64,000 nucleotides of DNA from Quillaja saponaria. Taxonomy: Eukaryota; Streptophyta; Magnoliopsida; Fabales; Quillajaceae. The DNA is taken from the NCBI GenBank assembly GCA_029379385.1, contig CM055606.1, forward strand, positions 16,703,142 to 16,767,141, read 5' to 3'. Below are positions 53,215 to 64,000 of this stretch, piece after piece. How positions within the stretch are numbered: position 1 is the stretch's first letter; each line of letters opens with the position of its first letter. Both the position numbers and the translations under genes were made by a program. The notes below the pieces were generated by a model. The model was not told the DNA's origin. It saw only the letters and a program-made list of their open reading frames with translations, and did not search any database.

Positions 53215-56200
53215 ATGGATACGGATGTCAAGGATGCTAGGAGCTGCATAAATGAGCCTCTGACTTCTTTGGATGCTCAAAAGGTTGAAGGTCACGCCAA
53301 TGGAGAAGGAGATAACGATTCAAATTCATTACTTCCGTCTCGGAGAGGTGGGATGTCCAAAAAATCAGATAAAACGCGGCGGAAAGTGCAGTGGAACGAT
53401 AGGAATGGGGACAAACTTGCTGAGGTCTTGGAATTTGATCCAAGGTAACTTTTATGCTATTCATGGCCTTGGTCATAGCTAACGTGTTGGACATATTGGT
53501 CGTTCTGGCTTTTTGGTTGTCTATGAATTTGAGAAGTTCTTTGCAGTTTTGGCCCGACCTTATTGTAACAATGGATGTGCCTTTTAGATTTTATGGCATA
53601 ACCAAGCTTTTGATGAGAAGGAACTTGTCATCACTCAATTTAAATAAATCTTCATTTGTCTAGTCATTTAAGGCAGATTCTTTTTGTTTTCACTGAGATG
53701 TAGTATGTGTACTAAGAGTTGTTAGTGGTGGGCGTGTATATACACACTTTCACCAACTAGTGCAGAGGACGATTGGAGAGAATGGGCTGGGTCATTGTTA
53801 AACGAACCCTGCTTGACCGCTTTGTTTTGATAAAGTAATGTTGCCAAAAATGTTGCAAGTATTTATTTTTCCAGGTTAAAGTAAGTTAATTTTTTTTTTT
53901 TTTACTTAGCTATTAGGAGTTACTACTTGATTCAACCTCTTTGTTTTGATAAAGTAAAGTTGCCAAAAATGTTGGAAGTATTTATTTTTCCAGGTTAAAG
54001 TAAGTTAAATTTTTTTTTTTTTTTAACTTAGCTATTAGGAGTTACTACTTGATTCAATTTTTCCGTACGGGAAGTTTCATGGTGGTGCCAATATAAACTT
54101 TAGCTACGGTTTGAAATAAGCAATTTCCGCTGCAATAGGATCCAGAAAAAATAAAGTCGTTTGTTGTTTATCATCTTCATGTACCTTTTCGCTTTGGTAA
54201 AACTCCAGGCCTGACTGGAGTTATGTGCTTGACCGGACTTTGATTAGAGCATTCACATGTAAGCATTCCCAACAGTTAAAATACGTACACATCACATTTA
54301 TTATCAGTATAAGGTCAGAATAAGGTAATACAGCTCTGAAGGCTCTATCCTCAATGGCAAGGTTAAGATGCATTGAAGTGAAAATAGGCAAGTGATTAGT
54401 TTGGGATTTCATCCTTTGTAGTATGCCCCTATATTCCATGGTATTTGTCAGTGGTAATTAGTGGAGCTGTCATGTTCAATATTCTTTATAAATTCTGCAG
54501 TAAATCATCATATTCGTTTCATTCATTTTTATTTATTTTTCTCTCTTTCTTCAAGTCTACTTTTGAAATTTAACTTCAATTAAAGTCCCCCACATGGTCC
54601 CTTATTCTTACAAATTAAATAATTGGAGAGAAATGATAGTTAAAAAGTAGAAGGGAATTTGGAAGGGTTGAGTTTGTATAGGCCCATCTAACACTTGTAG
54701 GTCATTTGAGCCCTGTTTTTTGAGGATTTGTTGTCTGGTATATGCCACATGATCTAACTAAGTTGTATTGCAAAGAATTGCTTGATGTCTTTTGGGCTCA
54801 ATTTTGCAGAAGAAGACTTGTGAGGCATTTATATGCTTTTCTGTGTTAGAGGGAGTATTGGTTATGAGCATCTTCAGTGAAGATTCAAGGATTCATGAGC
54901 TAAACAAGCATTCTTCTTGATGACTAGCCTACTAGGGTTTTATGTTCTTTGATCAGAAATTCAGAATGATGATGTGTGCTTCACTTTGAAGTTACTCCCT
55001 CCATCCCATTGAAGATGATGTCTTTGACTATGCACATAAGGTTAATAAAGCTCAACAAACAAATTGCCAACTCATCTTTTGTGTTGTTCTTCCTAAAACA
55101 CCATTTATTGGGCCAGTTAACATAGTTACTTGGGAGGAATAATTTTAGTGGCATGATTATGAAGGAGGGGTATTATAGGAAAGCTAAGCATTTAATGCTT
55201 TGACTGGACATGTTTTTTGGTACAGACCAAAAAATGGAAAGGAGGACATCCTCTGCGGGACAGATTTGATAATGTATTTATATGCTGTGTGGCATGTACC
55301 TCTTGATGTGTCACTGATATGTACATGATTATGTTTTTCTTTCTTAAATATATGATGGTTACTTGCTTTGATTTATGTCATATTAGGTTTTCCTCCATTG
55401 TATATAAAGTCTCCATTAATGGTCAATTAATTTCTACGCAACATTACATTCCTTTGTCATTCTTCCTTCTTTTTCCTTGTGCTCCTGGCATTCAATTTAT
55501 TTCTCGTTTCTATATTTGACATAAATTAGAAAAGTGCCAATACCTGTTCTGGCCAAGAAGGGTTATAAAAAAATGTTCTTTATGTGCTCTTGTCTCTATG
55601 TGCTCTTGTTTGCTAGGTGGTTATACCATTCAACCACATTCATAACAAACTTCACCTAAAGAATTAACTTATAAATGAAGTGGCCCGTTTGTTTTCTGAA
55701 GCATATTTAGAGGTGGTGGAATATGCCTCAGCAAGTGATTTCAGGAGATTCGTAGTACTCAGACTTGCAATATGGGGCCTAAGCTTTAAAATAGTTTCCT
55801 GATGTCGAGAGTCATGCAGATACTCCAATTTTGTAGATTGATCTGTCTAGATCTCTAGGTGGGTTATAAAATGAGCAGATTCTTGTAGAGACAGTTGATC
55901 TGGTTAATTTTTTAAATTGATAAATTCAATTGTTTTCTTTTCTTTTTGTTTGGTCGCACAGGCTTGTTTTGGACTTCAGCATAAAATTGTCGCTACTATT
56001 TGCGTGTAAGAGTCAGTTTGCGAAACTATGATAGATTTTATGCATAGATCATTTTTTGTTGGAAATTTCTCTGATGTGTGATTTCCCTTGAACAACTGTT
56101 TGTTCAGTCTATTTTAGTTCTTCCTTAGATCAAAGTAATAAGTGAAAAGGGGGGAGTGTCACAGTAATTGACGAAGTTGTAGAAGTAAGCAGAGTAATGA

Positions 56201-57126
56201 GTAACACAAAAGTGGTCAAGACAGGAAGCTAGGAAGCATGAAACACGGACAAGATTTAAAGCTTATAATAAGTTAGGTAACAAGTTATGGATCAGTAAAG
56301 AAAAAGACATTTAGAGAGTTGCTAAATAAGAAAGAAGTACCAACAATATCAGGATTAGATGGCCTGGCTGAAAGAAGAGGACATTTTGAAAATTTTGAGA
56401 TTGGCAAGCTGTTCAATGAAAGTTATGCACAGAACTCAGGAACAAGAGAAGTTCCACTGAGGCTAGAAATGTCAAGAATTCGGGATTTGAAGGAAAATAT
56501 ACCCCTTGAGGAGGTGAAAAGTACAAAAGTCTGCAAGCCCTTGTGAAGTTCCATTTGAATAATTGAAATGCTTAAGTGTGCTAGGGATTGTGGGATTTTG
56601 TTATCCATTTTAAAAAAAATTCTGAAAACTAAACACCTGCTGAGAGGAGAAAAAGATTTTGGTTCATTTTTATATGAAAAAGGGGTTAAACTGAGAGTTT
56701 CACCAGTTATCTTGACTCCAGTCAGGAAATTGTGGGAAAAAGCACTATGGGAGAATTAAAATGAGAGGCAATTATGTTAGTAATCATATTCTTTTATTAC
56801 AATGTAGAGATATACAATTGGAGCTATCTTAAAAGACCAATGGAGAAATTTAGAGATAAAAGAAGAGACATCACTCATTTGCATCATCATTTTGGACCAA
56901 GCATATGATAACAATGCTCATACAATAAGAAGCCTTAATACCAAACACATCCATGCATTGAACAAAATAACCCTAGGTTTGTGTTAAAGCATATGTATGG
57001 TATAATTCTGTATGGAATTTTGCTGGTTAGATATTATCTTACATCTGGTCGCTCATATGTGTCTGCAGTGATGTTAGTGACTCAGATGATGATGATACAG
57101 ATACCTGCATCTGTACGATAATGTAA
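53215..57126 (+). CDS. Small acidic protein with CaaX box and RVxF-like motif
   Basis: Two exons, 53215-53444 and 57069-57126, join in phase (288 bases, 95 residues) around a 3.6-kb intron. I do not know a named function; I take it for a plant-specific family, because the core reads like a conserved motif: KTRRKVQWNDRNGDKLAEV, then LEFDPSDVSDSDDDDTDT. The last four residues, CTIM (92-95), fit a CaaX prenylation box, with Met favouring farnesyl, and C90 just upstream could be palmitoylated. K57-V-Q-W60, with basic residues before and acidic after, resembles the RVxF docking motif for protein phosphatase 1. Both functional readings are inferences from short motifs. The acidic Ser-Asp run suits casein kinase 2. 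The intron carries a 119-base duplication and no recognised gene. Confidence 0.8.
53821..54057. repeat. 119-bp imperfect tandem duplication in an intron
   Basis: tttgttttgataaagtaa at 53821 is repeated from 53940 over about 119 bases, with few substitutions and a different length of the internal T run. Confidence 0.9.
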
Positions 57127-58326
57127 AGTTCATTGGATGAATCTTCTGGAAATTTCTGCTGGATAAATCAATTGACCATTCTTACACATCCTCGTTCTTG
57201 AATTAGTTCAAATTGACCCTGTTTCAACCTTGTTGTAAGTTGGAATCACGGATCAAAATCCCAGATAACTGGTCTCTACAATTCATCATCATTTGGGTTC
57301 TATTCATCCAAGTGGGGTTTGAGACCATATCTCAGGTTGATTTTGCTGTGAGAATTCTTACAAGTAGATGCGAAGTGCATTGATTAGCTTCCACTGATCA
57401 GTTTGGACAGGATGACAGCAACACTGCATCCATGTATGTTAAAAATGTAAATTTTCTTTTCAATTGATGTTGTAGATTTTGCCCTTAATGGAATTTTCCA
57501 ATTACTACCTTGCTAAATGAAGCAGATGGTACCTCAGTACTCTTTGTTCTATTTTTCTCTCTCTTGCTATTAGAATAAATCTATATCTTACAACGACCGT
57601 TGTTCTGTCATTTACCAAATGAATTTGCTAAAACTTGATACTTTTATTTGTTCTCCATCTGCTATTGCACTGAAAGAGAATTTAATCTCATTTTACCTTG
57701 TGCTAATGAATGAAATTTGTACCAAGTTGTATAAGTTACTTCTTCATTTGTTTCCAGAGCCACAATGTGCCATGTGCTTTTAGAGTATTTATTCGATGTT
57801 TATATGAATGAAAGTGAGAAATAAGAAGTCCCAAATTCACCTGCTGTACCATTATCCCAGACCCAGAACTTCTAAATTTTAGATGATTTTTTAGTTCATA
57901 TGTTTGCATAAACTTAAATATCACTCCGTTTTATACTTGACAACTTATACTGCATTATATTTGAATATCTGGAATGTGAGTGTGATACTTGAATATTGCA
58001 TTTCATCGATCTCTAATACAATGAGTAGATAAAGAAACAGATAGCCAACCTTTACTTGTTACATGACAACTTAATCATTCACAAAACAAAACAAGAATCG
58101 GACACACAAATACAAACAAAACCATCCCAAATTGGCACGCAATAACATGTTTTAAGATAAATAGCAGATGCAAAAGTCTAATATTGTTGATTCCCCCTCG
58201 TCCACCTTTTACATTGGTTCTATACAAGTAGGCTGAAATGAACTACATCCACTGTTTATAGTTCATTCTGTTAACTTCATGAAATTGATCTTGTCTAATT
58301 TGTTTCTCTGTCAATGCATGACTTCC
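57127..58326. other. Convergent intergenic region
   Basis: 3' ends of the CaaX-protein gene and the MGC-protein gene. No further gene is seen. Confidence 0.5.
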
Positions 58327-59458
58327 TTAGCAATGAGCTTCGATCTGAGACCGACTAGAACTCGGCCAAAGCAACCAGTTTGAGAGACTGGTATCAACTG
58401 CAATTTCTGGCACAAGGGGCTTGGACTGAATTACACTTGATTTCAAGCGGAAAGGGGCTTGGAATGAAGTTGGTTGTGGATTTAAGGGCATGCATATTCT
58501 TTGTTCTAATGGAACATCCTCCTTCCTCTTGTGTTTAGATGCTGCAACTCTAGCTTTGATTGCTTTCCATTGGGTGAGATTTTCTACAGGCCTTAGTACT
58601 GAATGCACATATTGGATTCTAAGGTCACTTAGTTTTGACCCTGGTGATTTTTGCTCCAAAATCTCTCCCTCGCTTGCTTTGGGACCATAAACTTCATAAT
58701 CACTATCATTTTCACCAACACCACTATCACTGCAATCTCCATCATCGTCGTCACCATCATCGTAATATTCATCGTTGTCCAAATCAAGATCATATTCCTC
58801 AAACGCTAGTTCATCCTCCTCATCATAGCTGTCTCTGATATTTTGGTACCTGAAATTTGAGGGGTAGGTTCTCACTTCTGCTTTAGAACATGAAGATGCT
58901 AAGCTCTCATTCTCTGTTTCTCCAGTCTCCTTTCTTTCGTCTTCATCCTCATTATTTTCCAATATTTGATAATCAGTAGAGATTGGCTCATATGTCTGCA
59001 CATTCAGATTAAAGCGAACTTTCTTCCTGCTTTTCGTTCTTGTCTGCTTCTTATGCTCATCTCTAACAAGTCCACAAAAATAAACTTAAAAAGAAATTCT
59101 CAGATATGCAACTCAAACAAAAGGAGAGAAAATAATCAAAACAGACCCGGAATCAGAATGTGGGACAATGGGGATGTCTTTGATGTCAAGATTTATTGTG
59201 ACACTCGAATTCAGAGCTTCATAAGTTCCATGTCTCTGCGTGAACAAATTTCCTTTTTTTTAACAATGATGAAGTAAATAAATAATGAACTTCTTAAAGA
59301 ACAGAAAAATAAAGATGTAAATCAGAAACATGGATAGCCATCTGACAAAAGCTTGAAGGTAGAATTACTTGGTCTCTAGCTGCTGCTAGAACTTTGTAGA
59401 CAGGTTTCCTACGCTTGCGTTTATTTGAAAAACCAAAACATCCAAGAAAACAACCCAT
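58327..59458 (-). CDS. Acidic protein with MGC lipidation signal and RVxF-like motif
   Basis: Three minus-strand exons: 59369-59458, 59147-59235 and 58327-59062 (915 bases, 304 residues). The start MGCFLGCFGFSNKRKRRKPV gives Gly2 followed by Cys3 and Cys7, a strong N-myristoylation plus palmitoylation signal next to a basic patch, as in membrane-anchored plant proteins. K74-V-R-F77, after KSRK and before NLNVQTYEP, resembles the RVxF docking motif for protein phosphatase 1. A very acidic stretch (about residues 139-180, rich in Asp, Glu and Tyr) is followed by a basic segment (QWKAIKARVAASKHKRKED) and a Pro-rich tail. I know no named function; similar MGCFLGCFG proteins are known to me only as uncharacterised plant proteins. 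Possible plasma-membrane location is inference. Confidence 0.85.
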
Positions 59459-61400
59459 TCAAAGCTCTCTATTGAGAAACAGAGAGACTGAGCAATGTTG
59501 TTTATCAGGGTCTGGATGATGAGGGTGCCTCAAATACTGGCACAACTAGAGAAAGAAAGAGAAAGAGAGAGAGACAGGAGATGATTCTTGTGACAATTTT
59601 AAAAGCTATTGGCTCCAACGGTTTTTGAAAATAGTAACGTTAGTGTCTTTAATGATGATCTTGTGGGTGCACCAGTTTATTTATTAAAGGAGTAGGGACA
59701 ACAGCAGCCATGTCTGAGTCTGAGATCTGAAATGCAAAATGAGACACTTTCTTTTGCTTTTCATTTGGTGCCTGGGAGACTTTGGTATGAAGCCAAGCTG
59801 CTGCTTCTTCTTTTCCTTACTCTTTTGCCAGAAAAGATTATAATATTATCAAGCAGGAAGGGTCGAAGTGGCCCGGCCCCCAATGATTGGAAATTCTTTT
59901 GTTTTTTATTTTGCCTCATCAAACTAAGAAAATTAAGCATTTTCACTGCAAAAAATTTCCTTCTTTTGTTTTTAATATCTAATCGAATTCTGTTTTCTTT
60001 TTTTCTTCGGGTAGACTATGCACATCGAGATGACACACCTTCATGAACTACCACATGTTTTGTAAAAGCTATATAAAATCTAATTAATAAATAATTCTAA
60101 ATTATCCAAATTAGTTATTAAAACTAACAAATTAACTCAAAAAAGTCTAAATTATCCCAATTATTAGTATTTTCTTTTTATTTCTTAGTAACTGAACTCT
60201 TCAAACTTATCCAGTTTTAATATATATATATTAATAATTGTAATAGGCAGGAAAGAAAGTATTTGATGAAAATATTATCATTAAAACTTAATTTAAAATA
60301 ATAACTTATATGATTTTTATAAATGAGAAAAATAATATTAGCAAAATATTGATAATTTAAATATTATTACAAGAAAATAAAGATTGCAAAAGATTAAAAT
60401 ATTGTTTATGTATACTAAAATTGAAAAAATATAAAGAGTTTAATTTTATAAGAAAAGAATAATAAAAGATATAAAAAAATAGAAGACATATAAAAATACA
60501 TATATATAAAGATAATTTAGTCATCTTTTGAGTTAATTCTTTAGATTTAATTATTAATTTGAATAATTAAATATTATTTATTATTTATTACTCAAATAAA
60601 ATGTTATGTGCTTAATTTATAATTTATGAGATTATTATAAAATGAGTGATAGTTAATAAATAAATTACAATTGATCTAAAACTATCTTTTTGATAATTCT
60701 ACTCAAAATTGGTCACCATATGAGCAATAAAGAAATAAAATTGTTCGCCCCAAATAATAGTACTTAATTTCGTTCGATTTGTACACATAATCACAACTTG
60801 TGGAATTCACAAGGCAAATTTATTGTTTATTTATTTAACTTTTTTTTTTTTTTTTTTTTTTTGATACTTCATAAAAAATTGATCCAAAACATTTTATTTA
60901 AATCTCACTCACCTTATCATAGTTCTTCATATTTATGATAGTGAGTTGTTATTTATTTTTGTATTTAATCAATCATAATGCTATTAGTTAATTTTAATAT
61001 TTCAACAATATCATAACTCGATAGATATAGACATAAGATAAGTGAATAACCCAAAAAAATATTCTATCGACAATAGATTTGAACTTGATATTTTATGATC
61101 ACAAACACTTTAAACTTAACTATTCAACTACAACTTTATCAACAAATCAAAACTAATTCACAAAAAAAAGAAAGAAAGACAAATACATACAAATTAATTT
61201 GTGGGTTAATCTTAAGGGCTTTACCCTATCTATGCTGAAAAAAATGTTAATGTTGCATATTTACTTTCTTCTTCTCCTTCCTAATTTCATAGTAAACTCC
61301 AAAATTTAAGATTAAAAAGTTGCATGGAAATTGGAAATGTTTGTCGTTTTTGTTGGGTTTTTATTTTGTGGTAAAAAATAAAAATTATTTAAAATCATCT
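59459..61400. other. AT-rich intergenic region
   Basis: The first few hundred bases are leader/promoter of the MGC gene; a GA-rich run lies near 59550-59575. The remainder is very AT-rich with a T22 run (60840-60862) and a minus-strand tRNA-like relic (61071-61134). I see no gene. Confidence 0.55.
61071..61134 (-). repeat. tRNA-like SINE relic (minus strand)
   Basis: Read on the minus strand, agttgtagttgaatagttaa (A-box-like, 61115-61134) is followed by caagttcaaatctattg (B-box-like, 61071-61087). The arrangement and wording match tRNA-derived SINE heads of plants. Confidence 0.45.
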
Positions 61401-61407
61401 TATGCAT

Positions 61408-61417
61408 GTCACGTGAC
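61408..61417. promoter_or_regulatory. Palindromic G-box upstream of the RRM gene
   Basis: GTCACGTGAC is a perfect ten-base palindrome with a CACGTG core, about 350 bases before the RRM start codon. It is the usual bZIP/bHLH site; use here is inferred. Confidence 0.6.
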
Positions 61418-61770
61418 CAAAAAATCCCTCGTGGCATCAAATCCCACCGTCCAACAAACTTGTCTAGGAAAATCTCACTCTTTCAAGCATCCAATCCAAT
61501 CCAACAAATCTGGTCCGTCAGAACTGAATACTTTCCATTTCCATCCCACTCTCAAAGCACAACCTTATTCCATCCGCACTTAACCCTTAAATACCTCTTC
61601 GACACGCAGACACATTCTTTCTCTCGACCAAAGTCGGCCACAAACCCTGTCTTCCTTTCCGTTCTTCTCCCAATCTCAAACCCAGAACGTACCCAAAATC
61701 CCAGAAGCAACAATTCTTACCAAAAATTTACTGACGGGGAAGAGAGAAAGGCTTATACAGAAAGAGCGAA

Positions 61771-64000
61771 ATGGATTCGGATCAAGGTAAGCTTTTTATT
61801 GGTGGGATTTCATGGGAGACATCCGAGGATAAGCTAAAGGAGCATTTTAGCATCTATGGTGATGTGCTACAGACTGCAGTAATGAGGGACAAGATCACTG
61901 GGAAACCCAGAGGTTTTGGGTTCGTAGTATTTGCAGATCCGGCTGTCCTTGATAGCGTTCTTCAAGTTAAGCACACTATCGATGGAAGAACGGTGAGACA
62001 GCTGCCAATTATTTCACTATTTAGATTTTTTTATAATTCTTCACAAATCTTTCACCCCCGTTTTAGGTTGTTAAGGTTATTGGGTGTCGATGATTCAGTT
62101 TACTGTAATTCTTTTGGTCTTAATATGTCTGGGCTTCTCCAATCTTTCCCAGTTTTATTTCTTATTTTTCCCTTGTCGGGAATTGTGGGTCAAATTATTT
62201 TCTTCTATTGCACTACGGCGTGTTTCTTGCCATTGTGGTCGTTACTGCTTAAAGGTAGCTTTTTCATTGGGTATTACTTGTTCATAGTTCTTGTATCTGA
62301 TTATGTACCCGTGTAATATAATTGTTAATATACACGTTTCCAGTTTAATTTACACTTTTGGAACTTCATTTGCCTTCAGTAGGCAACTCCCCATGTTCAA
62401 AGCTCATTTGTTTATGGCTACATACTCCTTTATGGTTATGTATTGTTATTTACTATATTCTGAAATTTTAGTTTTGTCTCCTGAACGGATTGGTGAGTGT
62501 AAGAGCCCTCCCCGCTTCCTCTTTTGAGAAAGAGTACCTGGTTGAATTACTACAGTTGGTTATGTGAGAGAATTAAACTGATGTTTTATCCCTTTTAAAC
62601 TTAGTGAGACATATGATAAATTGTAGTCATCCTTTTTTTTGTTGGTTGTTGGAGGTATATTATCTGTTGGTTGCATGTCATTTGTAGTTTTCTTCTTTCA
62701 TAGCACAATATAGTATTTTTTTTTATTAATACATGTCTAGCATATTGGCATGTTGTAGTGCAATGGTGTAACCATATATCTGTCAACACATCATTAATAT
62801 TGTAATGGAAATATTCTTTGTTGGAGAGTGGCAGGCTTGTTTTGGGAGTAGGCATAAAGTTAATATGGGATTTTTATTTGATATTTAAGGTTTTGCTATT
62901 GTCTCTATCTAACTAGGTTTACATTTGAATTACTGTTCCTCATAGGATTTCTTTGCTTTTGCCAACAAAAAAGTCAGATTTTAAGTTATTCTTTTAATAC
63001 TAATATTGGTTATTTAATAAAATTTTAGGATTCTTTCTCTTCTTTCTCTCTAGAAATTCTCAGTGGTTCTACTTTCTGCTTTAACCGGTTTAGGTTCACA
63101 TTCACTTAACTTTTTTAGTTATTATCATTTATCTTTTGGAAGTTAATTTTTGTATTACTGGCTTGCTTCATAATTTTCCACCATGTTTAAAATTATGATC
63201 CCTTTGGTGATATACAAAAAAGAAAAGAAAATCTTATTGAATCTTTCCTTAAGTAATGTATACTTACATCATTTTGTACATCTTTATGAAGACTACTCAT
63301 TTGCATGATACACATTTCCCTGTTTGTATGATACCATTGAAGTAACAATTTTCATGGGATTCAGTTTCTGCCTATTATTTTTTAGTTTGTTGTAGGGTTT
63401 AATGCAGGAATTTTCGAAATACTACCCTGGAAGTTGTTAAAAAGACTTTGTGCATTTCATGCACATTCTTAGATGATAAGCGAAGGTATTTAGATATTTT
63501 CTTCTGCATCATTAGTTGCTCATTTTGTCTTCCAGGTAGATGCCAAGAGAGCCTTATCAAGAGAAGACCAGCAAAGCTCTGTCACTGTCAGAGCTGGAAA
63601 TCCTAATTCTGCTAGGAGTACAGGTGGTGGTGCAAGTATCAGAACCAAAAAGATATTTGTTGGAGGATTGCCTCCTACTTTGACTGAAGAAGAATTTCGT
63701 CAGTATTTTGAAGCTTATGGCCATGTAACCGATGTTGTAGTCATGTATGATCAGAATACAGGACGCCCACGTGGATTTGGTTTTATTTCTTTTGATGCTG
63801 AAGATGCAGTTGACAGGGTTTTGCACAAGACATTTCATGATTTAAATGGTAAGCAAGTAGAAGTAAAGCGGGCGCTTCCTAAAGATGCCAATCCTGGTGC
63901 TGGTGGCCGTATGGGTGGTGGAGTTGGTGGTGGTTATCAGGGCTATGGGTCATCTGGTGGTAATTCAAATTCATATGATGGTCGTATGGATTCTAATAGG
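61771..64000 (+). CDS. Two-RRM hnRNP-like RNA-binding protein (truncated by window end)
   Basis: Exon 1 is 61771-61992 (74 codons); exon 2 starts at 63536 and runs off the window end. RRM1 begins MDSDQGKLFIGGISWET (RNP2 LFIGGI) with RNP1 RGFGFVVF. RRM2 begins KKIFVGGLPPTLTEEEF (RNP2 IFVGGL) with RNP1 RGFGFISF. A Gly-rich region (GGRMGGGVGGGYQGYGSS) starts after residue ~210. This matches the plant hnRNP A/B-type or Musashi-like family, which binds RNA in nucleus and cytoplasm. The missing C-terminus would be expected to be Gly/Asn/Ser-rich. All four RNP motifs are intact. The split inside RRM1, after DGRT, fits family members I know. Confidence 0.93.

Noticed and set aside
58635..58838. His-rich ORF (HHHR repeats) on the plus strand
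   Set aside because: Antisense of the Asp-rich stretch of the MGC protein.
61406..61770. Upstream in-frame-looking ORF before the RRM start
   Set aside because: It is leader sequence of the RRM gene in another frame; the RRM start at 61771 gives a family-like N-terminus.

Overview
The window is nuclear DNA from a dicot plant. It is AT-rich, the genes have spliceosomal GT-AG introns, and the products are plant-specific: a CCT-domain regulator, PGR5, a dirigent protein, a caleosin, and a plastid-type CDP-diacylglycerol synthase. The species cannot be fixed from the sequence alone. I rebuilt exon-intron structures by hand from reading frame, splice signals and remembered family sequences. For 11 of the 13 genes the spliced reading frame closes from start codon to stop. 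One gene (DUF3527) is broken by a frameshift, and one (RRM protein) runs off the window end. The caleosin closes only from an internal start, because its likely real start is out of frame.

Layout from left to right: gene-poor AT-rich DNA (1-3.6 kb); CCT-motif transcription regulator, + (4.08-7.73 kb); DUF3527 protein, + (11.7-14.3 kb), frameshifted and with a LINE relic in its intron; ribosomal protein uL14/RPL23, + (17.4-20.3 kb); plastid phosphatidate cytidylyltransferase CDS4/5, - (21.5-28.3 kb); HAD class IIIB acid phosphatase, + (29.7-30.7 kb); caleosin/peroxygenase, - (31.2-33.2 kb), with a one-base lesion near its start; a decayed eIF(iso)4E pseudogene, + (34.2-36.6 kb); PGR5, - (37.1-37.7 kb); dirigent protein, - (39.6-40.1 kb); DUF716/TMEM45-like membrane protein, + (42.9-43.8 kb); ARP2/3 subunit ARPC2, - (46.1-51.2 kb, ten exons); a 95-residue protein with a C-terminal CaaX box, + (53.2-57.1 kb); a 304-residue acidic protein with an N-terminal MGC lipidation signal, - (58.3-59.5 kb); and a two-RRM hnRNP-like protein, + (from 61.8 kb, truncated).

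The genes do not form an operon or an obvious biosynthetic cluster. This is ordinary euchromatic gene order, with thylakoid, plastid-lipid, translation, cytoskeleton and cell-wall genes interleaved. I found no convincing new multi-gene system. The observation with most potential novelty is the convergent pair at 53.2-59.5 kb: two unnamed small acidic proteins, one with a predicted prenylation tail and one with a predicted myristoylation/palmitoylation head, each carrying a basic-flanked K-V-x-[FW] motif like the RVxF docking site for protein phosphatase 1. Other items worth checking are two probable frameshifts in otherwise intact genes, a candidate regulatory uORF pair before the CCT gene, two strong G-quadruplex-type tracts, several tandem duplications, and tRNA-like SINE relics.
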